A DNA stretch of 64,000 bases from HXMU1420-13 sp965249965 (GTDB lineage Bacteria; Bacteroidota; Rhodothermia; Balneolales; Balneolaceae). A model generated the notes under the pieces. The model did no database searches and was not told the origin of the DNA. It worked only from the letters and a program-made list of their open reading frames with translations. The position numbers and the translations under genes are program-made. Location of the stretch: contig OZ252262.1 in the NCBI GenBank assembly GCA_965249965.1, positions 3,286,001 to 3,350,000 of the forward strand. Reading direction: 5' to 3'. Of this stretch, positions 17,996 to 25,719 are shown one piece after another. The stretch's first letter is position 1, and each line of letters starts with the position of its first letter.

Positions 17996-18664
17996 TTATT
18001 GTTTAGGGTTCGAATCAATCAGCGTTTTTACTTTTTGGCTGATAAATTCAACTTGTTCATTGAACTCATAATTGCTTGTATCAATATCAACAGCGTCATC
18101 TGCTCTCTTTAAAGGATCTGCAGATCGGTTACTATCAATTTCGTCGCGTTCGGCAATATTTTTTAAGATTGCCTCTAACGAAGCTTCAGGCTGCTGATCC
18201 TTTATTTCCGCGTATCTTCGTTTAGCACGGGTTTCGAGGTCTGCAACCATATAAAATTTGATATCAGCGTTTGGAAATACTGCAGTTCCGAGGTCTCGTC
18301 CATCAGCAATGTAAAGGCCATTTTTAACTTTATCATTCATTAGCTGATTTACAAACTTTCTAACTTCAGGCTTAGATGCCACTTCGCTTACTGTGTTTGA
18401 GACTTCCATTGAACGAATCTTTTCAGAAACATCAACATTATCAACAGATACCCTGAATTTCGATTCTGAATACTCAAACTCGATATTTTTACTATTTAAT
18501 AGCTCAAAGAACGTTTCACTGTTTTTTCCAGCTTGCAAATAAATGAGCGTAACTGTTCGGTATAAAGCTCCAGAATCCAAATATTGAATCCTCAATCTTG
18601 CTGCTACAGCTTTTGCTGTCGAACTTTTTCCGGATGCGGCCGGCCCATCTATCACTACTATCAT
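17996..18664 (-). CDS. cmk: Cytidylate kinase
   Basis: A 222-residue (d)CMP kinase with the P-loop DGPAASGKSSTAK at the N-terminus, LDSGALYRTV, and DGRDLGTAVFPNADIKFYM. It converts CMP and dCMP to the diphosphates. Divergently transcribed from rpsT; the 127-base gap between them must hold both promoters. Likely cotranscribed with rpsA. Confidence 0.95.
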   Translation of the reverse strand: MIVVIDGPAASGKSSTAKAVAARLRIQYLDSGALYRTVTLIYLQAGKNSETFFELLNSKNIEFEYSESKFRVSVDNVDVSEKIRSMEVSNTVSEVASKPEVRKFVNQLMNDKVKNGLYIADGRDLGTAVFPNADIKFYMVADLETRAKRRYAEIKDQQPEASLEAILKNIAERDEIDSNRSADPLKRADDAVDIDTSNYEFNEQVEFISQKVKTLIDSNPKQ

Positions 18665-18791
18665 AACAGAACAGCTAAATTAAGTTTAATTCATTTATTA
18701 TTCAATCATTTCTTGTATCCTAATTCAGGAACTCTTAATTTTGGTTTCTCTCAAAGAATTGGACATTAAAGAGTAAAAAACACTGTAATCC

Positions 18792-19043
18792 ATGCCACAG
18801 AATAAATCAGCAATCAAGCGAGTTCGACAGAACAAAGTTAAAAATGCGCACAATACGTCGCGTCGTTCTAAAATGAGAACTCTTATTAAAAAAGTGCTTG
18901 AAGAGACTGACAAGGCGAAAGCAGAAACTGCATTAACAGAGGCAACTTCTTACATTGATCGAATGAGCCTTAAAGGAATCATTCATAAGAATAATGCCGG
19001 CAGGAAAAAAGCACGCCTTACCAAGCACGTAAATAATTTGTAA
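18792..19043 (+). CDS. rpsT: 30S ribosomal protein S20
   Basis: An 83-residue, very basic, all-helical protein with the S20 pattern MPQNKSAIKRVRQNKVKNAHN, followed by MKTLIKKV-like sequence (here MRTLIKKVLEE) and a C-terminal IIHKNNAGRKKARL. Binds 16S rRNA in the small-subunit body. Followed after 32 bases by gpmI on the same strand. Confidence 0.95.
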   Translation: MPQNKSAIKRVRQNKVKNAHNTSRRSKMRTLIKKVLEETDKAKAETALTEATSYIDRMSLKGIIHKNNAGRKKARLTKHVNNL

Positions 19044-19075
19044 TTCAGTAACCGAACCCGAAAAGGTACCCACCC

Positions 19076-20593
19076 ATGAAAAATTCAAAAGCAATGCTTG
19101 TAATTTTAGATGGGTTCGGGATTGCTGAAAACCCATCTGTTAGTGCCATCGATAAGGCACACAAACCTTTTTACGACTCTCTTCTAAATGAATGTCCTCA
19201 TGCGCAATTGTTTGCGGATGGCGAACATGTAGGTCTGCCTGAAGGCCAATTTGGGAATTCGGAAGTTGGTCACCTTAATATTGGTGCAGGCAGAATAGTT
19301 TGGCAGGCTTTATCTCGCATAAATAAAGACATTCGCGAAGGTGATTTCTTTCAAAACGAAGAGCTGCTGAAAGCACTAGAGGTAGCCAAGGCTAAAAATA
19401 AAATCCACTTAATGGGATTATTCTCTGATGGTGGCGTGCATTCGCATAACAACCACCTATTTGCGCTTCTGAAACTCTGCAAAAATCATGGCATCGAAAA
19501 TGTATATGTACATGCGTTTACCGATGGTCGTGATACTGCGCCCGATTCTGGAAAAGGATATGCACAAGAATTCCAGAAGCAGGCTGATGAAATCGGGGTT
19601 GGTGAATTAGCTTCTATTGTTGGTCGATATTATGTGATGGATCGCGACAATAGATGGGAAAGAGTACAAAAAGGCTACGATCTTTTAGTTCATGGAAAGG
19701 GCGAACATTTTAATAGCGCCGATGCAGCATTTGATGCAAGCTATAAAGCAAAAGTAACGGATGAGTTCATCAATCCTGTTTTATTAGATACGGATCCTGA
19801 ATCCAGAATTCAGGAAAACGACACGGTTATATTTTACAACATTCGAGGGGATCGGGCCAGAGAAATTACCCGAGCACTCAAAGAAGAAGGATTTAATGAG
19901 TTTGAAGTAAAAGAGAACTTAAACCTTCACTATACCTGCTTCACTCAGTATGATGCAACCTTTGAAAACGTTCATGTGGCTTATCCGCCGCAAGAACTCA
20001 CTAATACATTGGGTGAATGGGTAAGCGATAAAGGGTTGAAGCAATTTCGAATCGCCGAAACCGAAAAATACCCTCATGTAACCTACTTTTTTAATGGCGG
20101 TGTAGAAATTCCTAATGCAGGTGAAGACCGATTAGTAATTCCCAGCCCAAAAGTTGCAACCTACGATTTACAACCAGAGATGAGTGCACCGGAAGTTGGT
20201 GATGCTTTAGTTGAACAGCTTTCAAGAGATTTTTATGATTTAGTAATCCTGAATTTTGCGAACCCTGATATGGTTGGTCACACCGGAGATATGAAGGCTG
20301 CAATTGCAGCCGTTGAGGCAGTTGATCTTCAGCTAAAAAGAGTAGTAGAAACTGCTTCTGAGCATGGGTACCGCACGCTAATTATTGCCGATCATGGTAA
20401 TTCTGATCAAATGGTAAAACCTGATGGCAGCCCACATACTGCGCATACTACAGCACCGGTACCGGTTGTACTGGTGAATTACCCGGAAGATATTACTTTG
20501 TCGTCGGGTATACTTGCCGATGTAGCCCCTACCCTGCTTAAAATGATGGAAATAGATCAGCCTGAAGAAATGACAGGTAAAGCTCTTTTTTAG
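19076..20593 (+). CDS. gpmI: 2,3-bisphosphoglycerate-independent phosphoglycerate mutase
   Basis: A 505-residue, two-manganese enzyme of glycolysis that interconverts 3- and 2-phosphoglycerate. Motifs seen: LDGFGIAE at the N-terminus, the nucleophilic Ser region GQFGNSEVGHLNIGAGR, HAFTDGRDT, and the metal-binding DMVGHTGD and ADHGNSDQM. Length is typical for the family. It follows rpsT closely and precedes clpC by 134 bases. Confidence 0.97.
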   Translation: MKNSKAMLVILDGFGIAENPSVSAIDKAHKPFYDSLLNECPHAQLFADGEHVGLPEGQFGNSEVGHLNIGAGRIVWQALSRINKDIREGDFFQNEELLKALEVAKAKNKIHLMGLFSDGGVHSHNNHLFALLKLCKNHGIENVYVHAFTDGRDTAPDSGKGYAQEFQKQADEIGVGELASIVGRYYVMDRDNRWERVQKGYDLLVHGKGEHFNSADAAFDASYKAKVTDEFINPVLLDTDPESRIQENDTVIFYNIRGDRAREITRALKEEGFNEFEVKENLNLHYTCFTQYDATFENVHVAYPPQELTNTLGEWVSDKGLKQFRIAETEKYPHVTYFFNGGVEIPNAGEDRLVIPSPKVATYDLQPEMSAPEVGDALVEQLSRDFYDLVILNFANPDMVGHTGDMKAAIAAVEAVDLQLKRVVETASEHGYRTLIIADHGNSDQMVKPDGSPHTAHTTAPVPVVLVNYPEDITLSSGILADVAPTLLKMMEIDQPEEMTGKALF

Positions 20594-20727
20594 ACTTTAT
20601 AACGTCATTTAGTTTGCTTTTCCTTACTTGCTCTCCTACATTCGATTTGAAATGAACTAATTTTGTAATTGGCTCGTTTTTTGCCCTATAAGAGAATAGA
20701 ATTTTTCATTTATAAAGGACTTATCAC

Positions 20728-23313
20728 ATGGAGGGTAATTTTTCTAGTAAAGTTCGCGATGTAATACAATTCAGCAGAGAGGAAGCCCTGCGACTAGGAC
20801 ACGACTACATTGGAACAGAACACTTAATATTAGGGATAGTTCGACTAGGCGATGGTGTCGCAATACGTATTTTAAAAAATCTTGATTGTGATCTCTTTAA
20901 ACTAAAGAAAACCATTGAAGATACCGTTCGAGGAACCGGCGGATCTGTTACTGTTGGAAACATCCCACTAACAAAACAAGCCGAAAAAGTACTTCGGATT
21001 ACTTATTTAGAAGCAAAACTCTACAAAAGCGATACGATTGGCACCGAGCATTTACTCTTATCACTATTAAGAGACGATGAAAATATTGCCGCTCAAATTT
21101 TACAACAATTCAGCGTTTCTTATGATGCTGTAAGAGAAGAATTAGACTTGATCATTTCTGGTAAATCCAGAGAGGAAGTTGACGAAGGTGATTCTGTTAC
21201 AGCAAGTGCAAGCACACCTCCATCAAAAGGAGCATCAGGAACAGGTAGCGCGAGAGAAAAACGAATGGATAAATCAAAAACACCCGTGCTTGATAATTTC
21301 GGGCGCGACCTCACTCAAATGGCCGAGGAAGGAAAATTAGATCCCATCATTGGTCGAGACAAAGAAATTGAACGTGTTGCTCAGGTTTTGAGTAGACGTA
21401 AAAAGAACAATCCGGTTTTAATAGGCGAGCCAGGTGTTGGTAAAACAGCCATCGCAGAAGGACTTGCTGCCAGAATAATTCAACGTAAAGTTTCGCGCGT
21501 GCTGTATGATAAGCGAGTTATTGCGTTAGACCTCGCAGCTTTGGTTGCTGGCACAAAATACCGTGGTCAGTTCGAAGAGCGTATGAAAGCTGTAATGACC
21601 GAACTCGAAAAAACAGACAATGTAATTCTGTTTATAGATGAGTTGCACACCATCGTTGGTGCCGGTGGAGCAAGTGGCTCACTGGATGCATCCAACATGC
21701 TGAAACCTGCCCTTGCACGCGGTGATATTCAAGCAATTGGTGCAACTACCTTAAATGAGTATCGACAGTTTATTGAGAAAGACGGTGCTTTAGAGCGACG
21801 ATTCCAGAAAATCATGGTAGATCCTACTACTCCCGAAGAAACTGTGGAGATTCTGGAGCAGATCAAAGGAAAGTACGAGAAGCATCATAGTGTAAACTAT
21901 CTTCCTGAAGCGTTGGAAGCATGTGTGAAGCTCACCGATCGATATGTAACCGATCACTTCTTACCGGATAAAGCTATTGATGCTTTGGATGAAGCCGGTG
22001 CTCGCGTTCATTTGGCGAACATCACGGTACCAAAACACATTATCCAATTAGAAGAAGAAATCGAGACCACCAGCGTTGAAAAAAACTCGATGGTTAAAAA
22101 GCAGCGATTCGAAGAAGCTGCACGATTACGCGACAAAGAAAAGCGCCTGATAGAAGACCTTGAAGTTGCACAGCGCGAGTGGGAAAAAGAAAGTGAAAGC
22201 ATCGTTTTTGATGTTGAGGAAGAAGACGTTGCCTCTGTAATTGCAATGATGAGCGGTGTACCTGTAAACAAGATCAGCCAGAACGAAGGCATGAAACTTC
22301 TTAAAATGAAGGAAAGCCTCGCTGGTAAAGTGATTGGACAGGAAGAAGCCATCGTTAAACTTACTAAAGCGATTCAAAGAACGCGTGCCGGACTAAAAGA
22401 TCCTTCACGACCAATCGGGTCGTTTATTTTCTTAGGTCCAACCGGAGTTGGTAAAACGGAAATGGCAAAAGTACTTGCCAAATATCTGTTTGATAAAGAC
22501 GAAGCGCTGATCCGTATCGATATGAGTGAGTACATGGAGAAATTCTCTGTTTCTCGCTTGATTGGAGCTCCTCCGGGTTATGTTGGGTACGAAGAAGGCG
22601 GTGTTCTAACCGAGAAAGTTCGCAGAAAACCTTACAGCGTGGTTTTGCTTGATGAAATCGAGAAAGCACACCCAGATGTTTTCAACATCTTACTTCAGGT
22701 ATTGGATGATGGAATCCTCACCGACAGTTTAGGCCGCCGTGTTGATTTCCGTAATACCATTATTATCATGACTTCTAATATTGGAGCACGTGATATCAAA
22801 AATATGGGTAAAGGCATTGGTTTTGGGGATGTAAACGAAACCGCCTTCGATTACGCCAAAATGAAAACCACTATTCAGGATGCGTTGAAGAAAGTTTTCA
22901 ATCCGGAATTCCTGAACAGAATTGATGATGTAATCACCTTTAAACCACTGGAAAAAAAGGACATTTTCCAGATTATAGATATTCTCTCTGTAGAACTCTT
23001 TGATCGAATTAAAGAAGTGGGCTACAACGTGGAAATCACAAAAGGTGCGAAAGATTTCATCACCGATCGAGGTTTTGATCCTAAATATGGGGCTCGTCCA
23101 TTAAAAAGAGCCATCCAGAAATATATTGAGGATCCTTTGGCTGAAGAGTTGCTAGAGCATAAAAAACCGGAAGGTTCTACCATCAAAATCAAAATGAATA
23201 AGTCGCGCGATGACTTAGAATTTGATTGGGTAGAAGCGGAAGCAAAAGCTCCGGAAGCCTCTGATTCCAACGACGAAACCAAAGATGAATCAGAAGAGGC
23301 GAAAGAAGCCTAG
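20728..23313 (+). CDS. clpC: ATP-dependent Clp protease ATP-binding subunit ClpC
   Basis: An 861-residue Hsp100 unfoldase that feeds substrates to ClpP. In order: Clp N-domain repeats (about 1-145), first AAA module with GEPGVGKT, a middle UVR-like segment with KKQRFEEAARLRDKEK, second AAA module with GPTGVGKT, and the C-terminal D2-small domain with GFDPKYGARPLKRAIQ. The UVR motif and length separate it from ClpA and ClpB. The C-terminal tail is acidic. Ends in its own strong terminator; the accessory island begins right after. Confidence 0.95.
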   Translation: MEGNFSSKVRDVIQFSREEALRLGHDYIGTEHLILGIVRLGDGVAIRILKNLDCDLFKLKKTIEDTVRGTGGSVTVGNIPLTKQAEKVLRITYLEAKLYKSDTIGTEHLLLSLLRDDENIAAQILQQFSVSYDAVREELDLIISGKSREEVDEGDSVTASASTPPSKGASGTGSAREKRMDKSKTPVLDNFGRDLTQMAEEGKLDPIIGRDKEIERVAQVLSRRKKNNPVLIGEPGVGKTAIAEGLAARIIQRKVSRVLYDKRVIALDLAALVAGTKYRGQFEERMKAVMTELEKTDNVILFIDELHTIVGAGGASGSLDASNMLKPALARGDIQAIGATTLNEYRQFIEKDGALERRFQKIMVDPTTPEETVEILEQIKGKYEKHHSVNYLPEALEACVKLTDRYVTDHFLPDKAIDALDEAGARVHLANITVPKHIIQLEEEIETTSVEKNSMVKKQRFEEAARLRDKEKRLIEDLEVAQREWEKESESIVFDVEEEDVASVIAMMSGVPVNKISQNEGMKLLKMKESLAGKVIGQEEAIVKLTKAIQRTRAGLKDPSRPIGSFIFLGPTGVGKTEMAKVLAKYLFDKDEALIRIDMSEYMEKFSVSRLIGAPPGYVGYEEGGVLTEKVRRKPYSVVLLDEIEKAHPDVFNILLQVLDDGILTDSLGRRVDFRNTIIIMTSNIGARDIKNMGKGIGFGDVNETAFDYAKMKTTIQDALKKVFNPEFLNRIDDVITFKPLEKKDIFQIIDILSVELFDRIKEVGYNVEITKGAKDFITDRGFDPKYGARPLKRAIQKYIEDPLAEELLEHKKPEGSTIKIKMNKSRDDLEFDWVEAEAKAPEASDSNDETKDESEEAKEA

Positions 23314-23354
23314 CAAATAAACAATATCCAACATTGAATACTCAATGTTCAATT

Positions 23355-23388
23355 AAAAGCCCGGCTCGATGAGTTGGGCTTTTTTTAT
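23355..23388 (+). terminator. Intrinsic terminator of clpC
   Basis: AGCCC with CTC and GAG with GGGCT form an interrupted hairpin starting about 23357, followed by seven T residues. A second small inverted repeat (AACATTGA / TCAATGTT, 23330-23349) precedes it. The recombinase gene ends just beyond on the other strand. Confidence 0.8.
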
Positions 23389-23415
23389 GATTGTTATTCG
23401 TGCAGAGGCAGGTAT

Positions 23416-24258
23416 CTAAATATTTAAGTTCTCAATGGGGCTTTTCACATCTTTCATACTTCGTGTACTTACATGAGTATAAATTTGCGTAGTTGAAATA
23501 TGTTGATGTCCCAGTAACTCCTGTATAAATCGAATATCTGTTCCACTATCTAGTAGGTGAGTCGCAAAACTATGGCGAAGTGTGTGAGGTGTTGCCTTCT
23601 TTTTGATGTTCGCTAATTTTCTATGCTTTCGCATTAGATTTTGGATAGAAGCACTTGAATACTTTCCGCCTTTTTGCCCTTCAAACAAATATTCTTTTGG
23701 CTGATACACCTTCACATATTCCCTAAGTAATTCCAACACATTCGGAGCAAGCATGGTGTACCGATCTTTCTTTCCTTTTGCTTTGGATACTCTGATTTGC
23801 ATACGATCCGAATCAATGTCTGCAATCGTAAGATTAAGGATTTCACCTAATCGTAAACCTGCAGAATAACAGAGGGTGAAAATGGATTTATGCTTAATGT
23901 TTTTAAATGAACTAAGAAATCGCTGCACCTCTTCAACCGAGAGAACTTCAGGAATGGTTGAAGGTTTTTTCATTTTGATATTGAAGTCAAAATCGATGTC
24001 TCTTTGCAAGACTTCGTGATAAAGAAATTTCACTGAAGCTAGCAGTTGTTTCATCATTGAATAACCATATCCAACTTCTTTTGAAGCATATTTAAAGAAG
24101 TTCTCAAGTACTTTAGCAGTTACTTCTTTTACCTGATTCTCTTGAACATAATTGATAAAAATTGAGAGCCCGCTTATGTAAACTTGAACCGTTCTAATAC
24201 TATAATTTTTTAGGATAAGCTTAGCTTCATATTTTGATATTAAATCCTTTTTATTCAC
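23416..24258 (-). CDS. Tyrosine recombinase, XerC/D- and IntI-like, next to the Pycsar cassette
   Basis: A 280-residue integrase starting at GTG 24258. The N-terminal SAM-like domain covers about 1-90. The catalytic set is complete: Arg136 (AGLRLGE), a Lys near 161-164, His225 and Arg228 (PHTLRHSF), His251 (LLGHQHIS) and nucleophile Tyr260 (TTQIYTHV). The C-terminus VKSPIENL resembles the VRSPLD ending of integron integrases rather than XerC/D. The extra IntI-specific segment expected between the Lys and HxxR motifs is absent. It is transcribed away from the defence cassette, with 111 bases between, exactly as an intI gene sits against attI and the first cassette. It could also be a general Xer-like integrase. 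Confidence 0.85.
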   Translation of the reverse strand: MNKKDLISKYEAKLILKNYSIRTVQVYISGLSIFINYVQENQVKEVTAKVLENFFKYASKEVGYGYSMMKQLLASVKFLYHEVLQRDIDFDFNIKMKKPSTIPEVLSVEEVQRFLSSFKNIKHKSIFTLCYSAGLRLGEILNLTIADIDSDRMQIRVSKAKGKKDRYTMLAPNVLELLREYVKVYQPKEYLFEGQKGGKYSSASIQNLMRKHRKLANIKKKATPHTLRHSFATHLLDSGTDIRFIQELLGHQHISTTQIYTHVSTRSMKDVKSPIENLNI

Positions 24259-24314
24259 TTTACCCCTAGCTTTTATTAGAATAAAACGAATAACACTTAA
24301 AGATGAAATAGGGA

Positions 24315-24337
24315 TAAAATGAACTCAGTTCATTTTA
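24315..24337. promoter_or_regulatory. 23-base perfect palindrome in the recombinase promoter region
   Basis: The two arms (24315-24325 and 24327-24337) are exact complements around a single central base (C at 24326). The core is TGAACTCAGTTCA. It lies 57 bases upstream of the recombinase GTG and 8 bases from the attachment-like site. It could bind the recombinase or a repressor. The GAAC-N3-GTTC core recalls the Gram-positive LexA box but has a 3-base, not 4-base, spacer. Confidence 0.55.
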
Positions 24338-24344
24338 CTCTATT

Positions 24345-24353
24345 GTTGTAGCC
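24345..24353 (+). other. attI-like junction, left edge of the Pycsar cassette
   Basis: GTTGTAGCC is the exact reverse complement of GGCTACAAC at 25600-25608, the outer arm of the hairpin at the far end of the segment. In an integron, attI contributes the leading G, and the bases after it belong to the first cassette. The site differs from the GTTRRRY consensus at two positions. The effector ATG follows 24 bases after the presumed crossover. Confidence 0.6.
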
Positions 24354-24369
24354 AATAAAAAAAAAGCGA

Positions 24370-24873
24370 ATGAATAGAATCGAAGAATATTGGAAAGTAC
24401 TAAGTAATACTAATGAATGGATTAAGTATTCAGATACAAAAGCTACAATTCTTTTGACATTGTATGGGGTGTTGTTAACCATTATTTATACTAATGCAGA
24501 GGAAACTCTTAATGCTTTAACAAAATCGAATTGGATACTAGTGTTTTCCATTTTAAGTGGAATATCTAGTATAGTATCTGTCGTATTTTCATTCCTGTGC
24601 ATTAATCCACGATTGAAAAATGAAAATCCTAATTCAATAATTTATTTTGGACACATTCAAAGTAAGTTTAATAATGCATCAGACTATCGAAATTTAGCGA
24701 ACGAAATAATTAATGACGATTCAAAATATATTGAGGAAATATCAGAACAAGTTTTTACAAACTCGAATATTGCTTGGAAGAAATTTTCAAATGTTTCTTG
24801 GAGTATTCGATTCTTTTTCGCTTCAATAATATTTGTTGCTTTTTCAATAGTAATTTATTTAATAGTTGCATAA
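24370..24873 (+). CDS. pycTM: Pycsar effector, DUF5706-like membrane protein (PycTM type)
   Basis: A 167-residue protein with membrane helices at about 24-42, 54-78 and 147-166. A soluble stretch between the last two contains SIIYFGHIQSKF, wording I associate with the Pycsar effector (DUF5706) family. In Pycsar systems a cyclic pyrimidine nucleotide made upon phage infection activates the effector, which damages the inner membrane and stops phage spread. It is immediately followed by a nucleotide cyclase with a TAATG overlap, which strongly supports the call. Here the effector precedes the cyclase. The nearest alternative is an unrelated small membrane protein, unlikely given the partner. Confidence 0.83.
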   Translation: MNRIEEYWKVLSNTNEWIKYSDTKATILLTLYGVLLTIIYTNAEETLNALTKSNWILVFSILSGISSIVSVVFSFLCINPRLKNENPNSIIYFGHIQSKFNNASDYRNLANEIINDDSKYIEEISEQVFTNSNIAWKKFSNVSWSIRFFFASIIFVAFSIVIYLIVA

Positions 24874-25595
24874 TGAAGAGTAATTACATTAGTTATGATT
24901 TTGAAAAAAGTCGAGAGAGATTAGATGATATTCTAAACACAAGTGACACTAATTTTGAAGAAGTCAAAGTAATTCCAAGTCGCGACAAATTAACTTTTAC
25001 AAATGGATTTTATGTTAATTGTACAGCTCTTTTTGTTGACTTAAGAGGCTCTTCTAAATTACCAACGAAATATAAGAGACCTACACTAGCTAGAATTTAC
25101 AGAAGTTATATTTCCGAACTGGTTGCCATAATGAACGGTAACAGTGATTGTAAAGAAGTTAATATTGTTGGTGATTGTGTTTGGGGTATTTTCGATGCCC
25201 AATATAAAAGTCAAATACAAGGCGTATTCAGTTCGTCAGCAGAAATTTCATCATTGATAAATACCTTAAACTGCAAACTTAAAAAGAAAGGAATTGACCC
25301 AATAACGGTTGGAATTGGGATTGATTACGGAAGAGCATTAATGATAAAAGCTGGATATAGTGGTAGCACCATTAATGAAGTTGTTTGGATGGGTGAAGTT
25401 GTTAATGGTGCTTCTAAACTTTGTAGTTTGGGCAACAAAGGCTTTTTTAGTTATGAAACAATGGTGTCGAATAGTGTATATATTAATTTGACCGAACATC
25501 AACAAGGCTTAGTTCATTGGAATCAAACTAATGATTGTTATCAAGGTAACATTATAAATAAACCAATGGAGGAATGGATAGAAAAGAATTGTTAA
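24873..25595 (+). CDS. pycC: Pycsar-type class III nucleotide cyclase (uridylate/cytidylate cyclase)
   Basis: 240 residues from the ATG at 24873, which overlaps the effector stop by one base; an open frame extends upstream inside the effector gene but is not needed. One adenylate/guanylate cyclase catalytic domain with metal Asp56 in LFVDLRGSSKLP, Asp101 in VNIVGDCVWGIFD, then VGIGIDYGRALM and WMGEVVNGASKLCSLGNK. The last two are typical of Pycsar cyclases. There is no HAMP, membrane or receiver domain. Known relatives make cCMP or cUMP on phage infection; which one here cannot be read from the sequence. The stop is five bases from the attC-like hairpin. Confidence 0.85.
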   Translation: MKSNYISYDFEKSRERLDDILNTSDTNFEEVKVIPSRDKLTFTNGFYVNCTALFVDLRGSSKLPTKYKRPTLARIYRSYISELVAIMNGNSDCKEVNIVGDCVWGIFDAQYKSQIQGVFSSSAEISSLINTLNCKLKKKGIDPITVGIGIDYGRALMIKAGYSGSTINEVVWMGEVVNGASKLCSLGNKGFFSYETMVSNSVYINLTEHQQGLVHWNQTNDCYQGNIINKPMEEWIEKNC

Positions 25596-25599
25596 AACT

Positions 25600-25673
25600 G
25601 GCTACAACACTGTATATGAAATCATAGCCGCCTATCGGCTGGCTACGCTTCATATACTAAACGTTGTGATAGC
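25600..25673 (+). other. attC-like recombination hairpin at the cassette end
   Basis: Laid out like an attC site: outer R''-like GGCTACAAC (25600-25608), spacer ACT, L''-like GTATATGAA (25612-25620), an asymmetric centre, L'-like TTCATATAC (25649-25657), spacer TAAAC, and R'-like GTTGTGATAGC (25663-25673). The L arms match perfectly over 9 bases. The centre folds as AGCCG/CGGCT with loop CCTAT, leaving ATCAT and GGCTACGC unpaired, as extrahelical and spacer bases would be. The seven-base R boxes depart from the RYYYAAC/GTTRRRY consensus at two positions, but the AAC/GTT core is present. Confidence 0.6.
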
Positions 25674-25719
25674 TTTTATTCTCGTTCGTCAACCGTCGTT
25701 GATCATTCGTCACCTACAC

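Larger units (their letters stand above)
24346..25663 (+). mobile_element. Putative integron-type cassette carrying a Pycsar defence operon
   Basis: A 1318-base segment bounded by G|TT positions at 24345/24346 and 25663/25664. It holds exactly one compact operon reading away from the recombinase, a short leader, and a terminal imperfect hairpin. Circularising at these points would join the right-hand ...TAAACG to TTGTAGCC and give a perfect 9-base match to the R''-like GGCTACAAC. The DNA looks more AT-rich than the flanking clpC and GH97 genes. The structure is seen directly; mobility is inferred. Confidence 0.6.

Noticed and set aside
24315..24337. LexA/SOS box for the recombinase
   Set aside because: Spacer between GAAC and GTTC is three, not four, bases and the lexA type in this organism is unknown. 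Kept only as a palindrome.
24774..24872. Longer form of the cyclase beginning inside the effector gene
   Set aside because: The added residues overlap the effector's last helix in another frame and the TAATG start at 24873 gives the normal cyclase.
24267..25680. TAGCTTTTATT occurring at 24267-24277 and 25670-25680 as a target-site duplication
   Set aside because: An 11-base AT-rich match can arise by chance here, and neither copy lies at a boundary consistent with the rest of the cassette structure.
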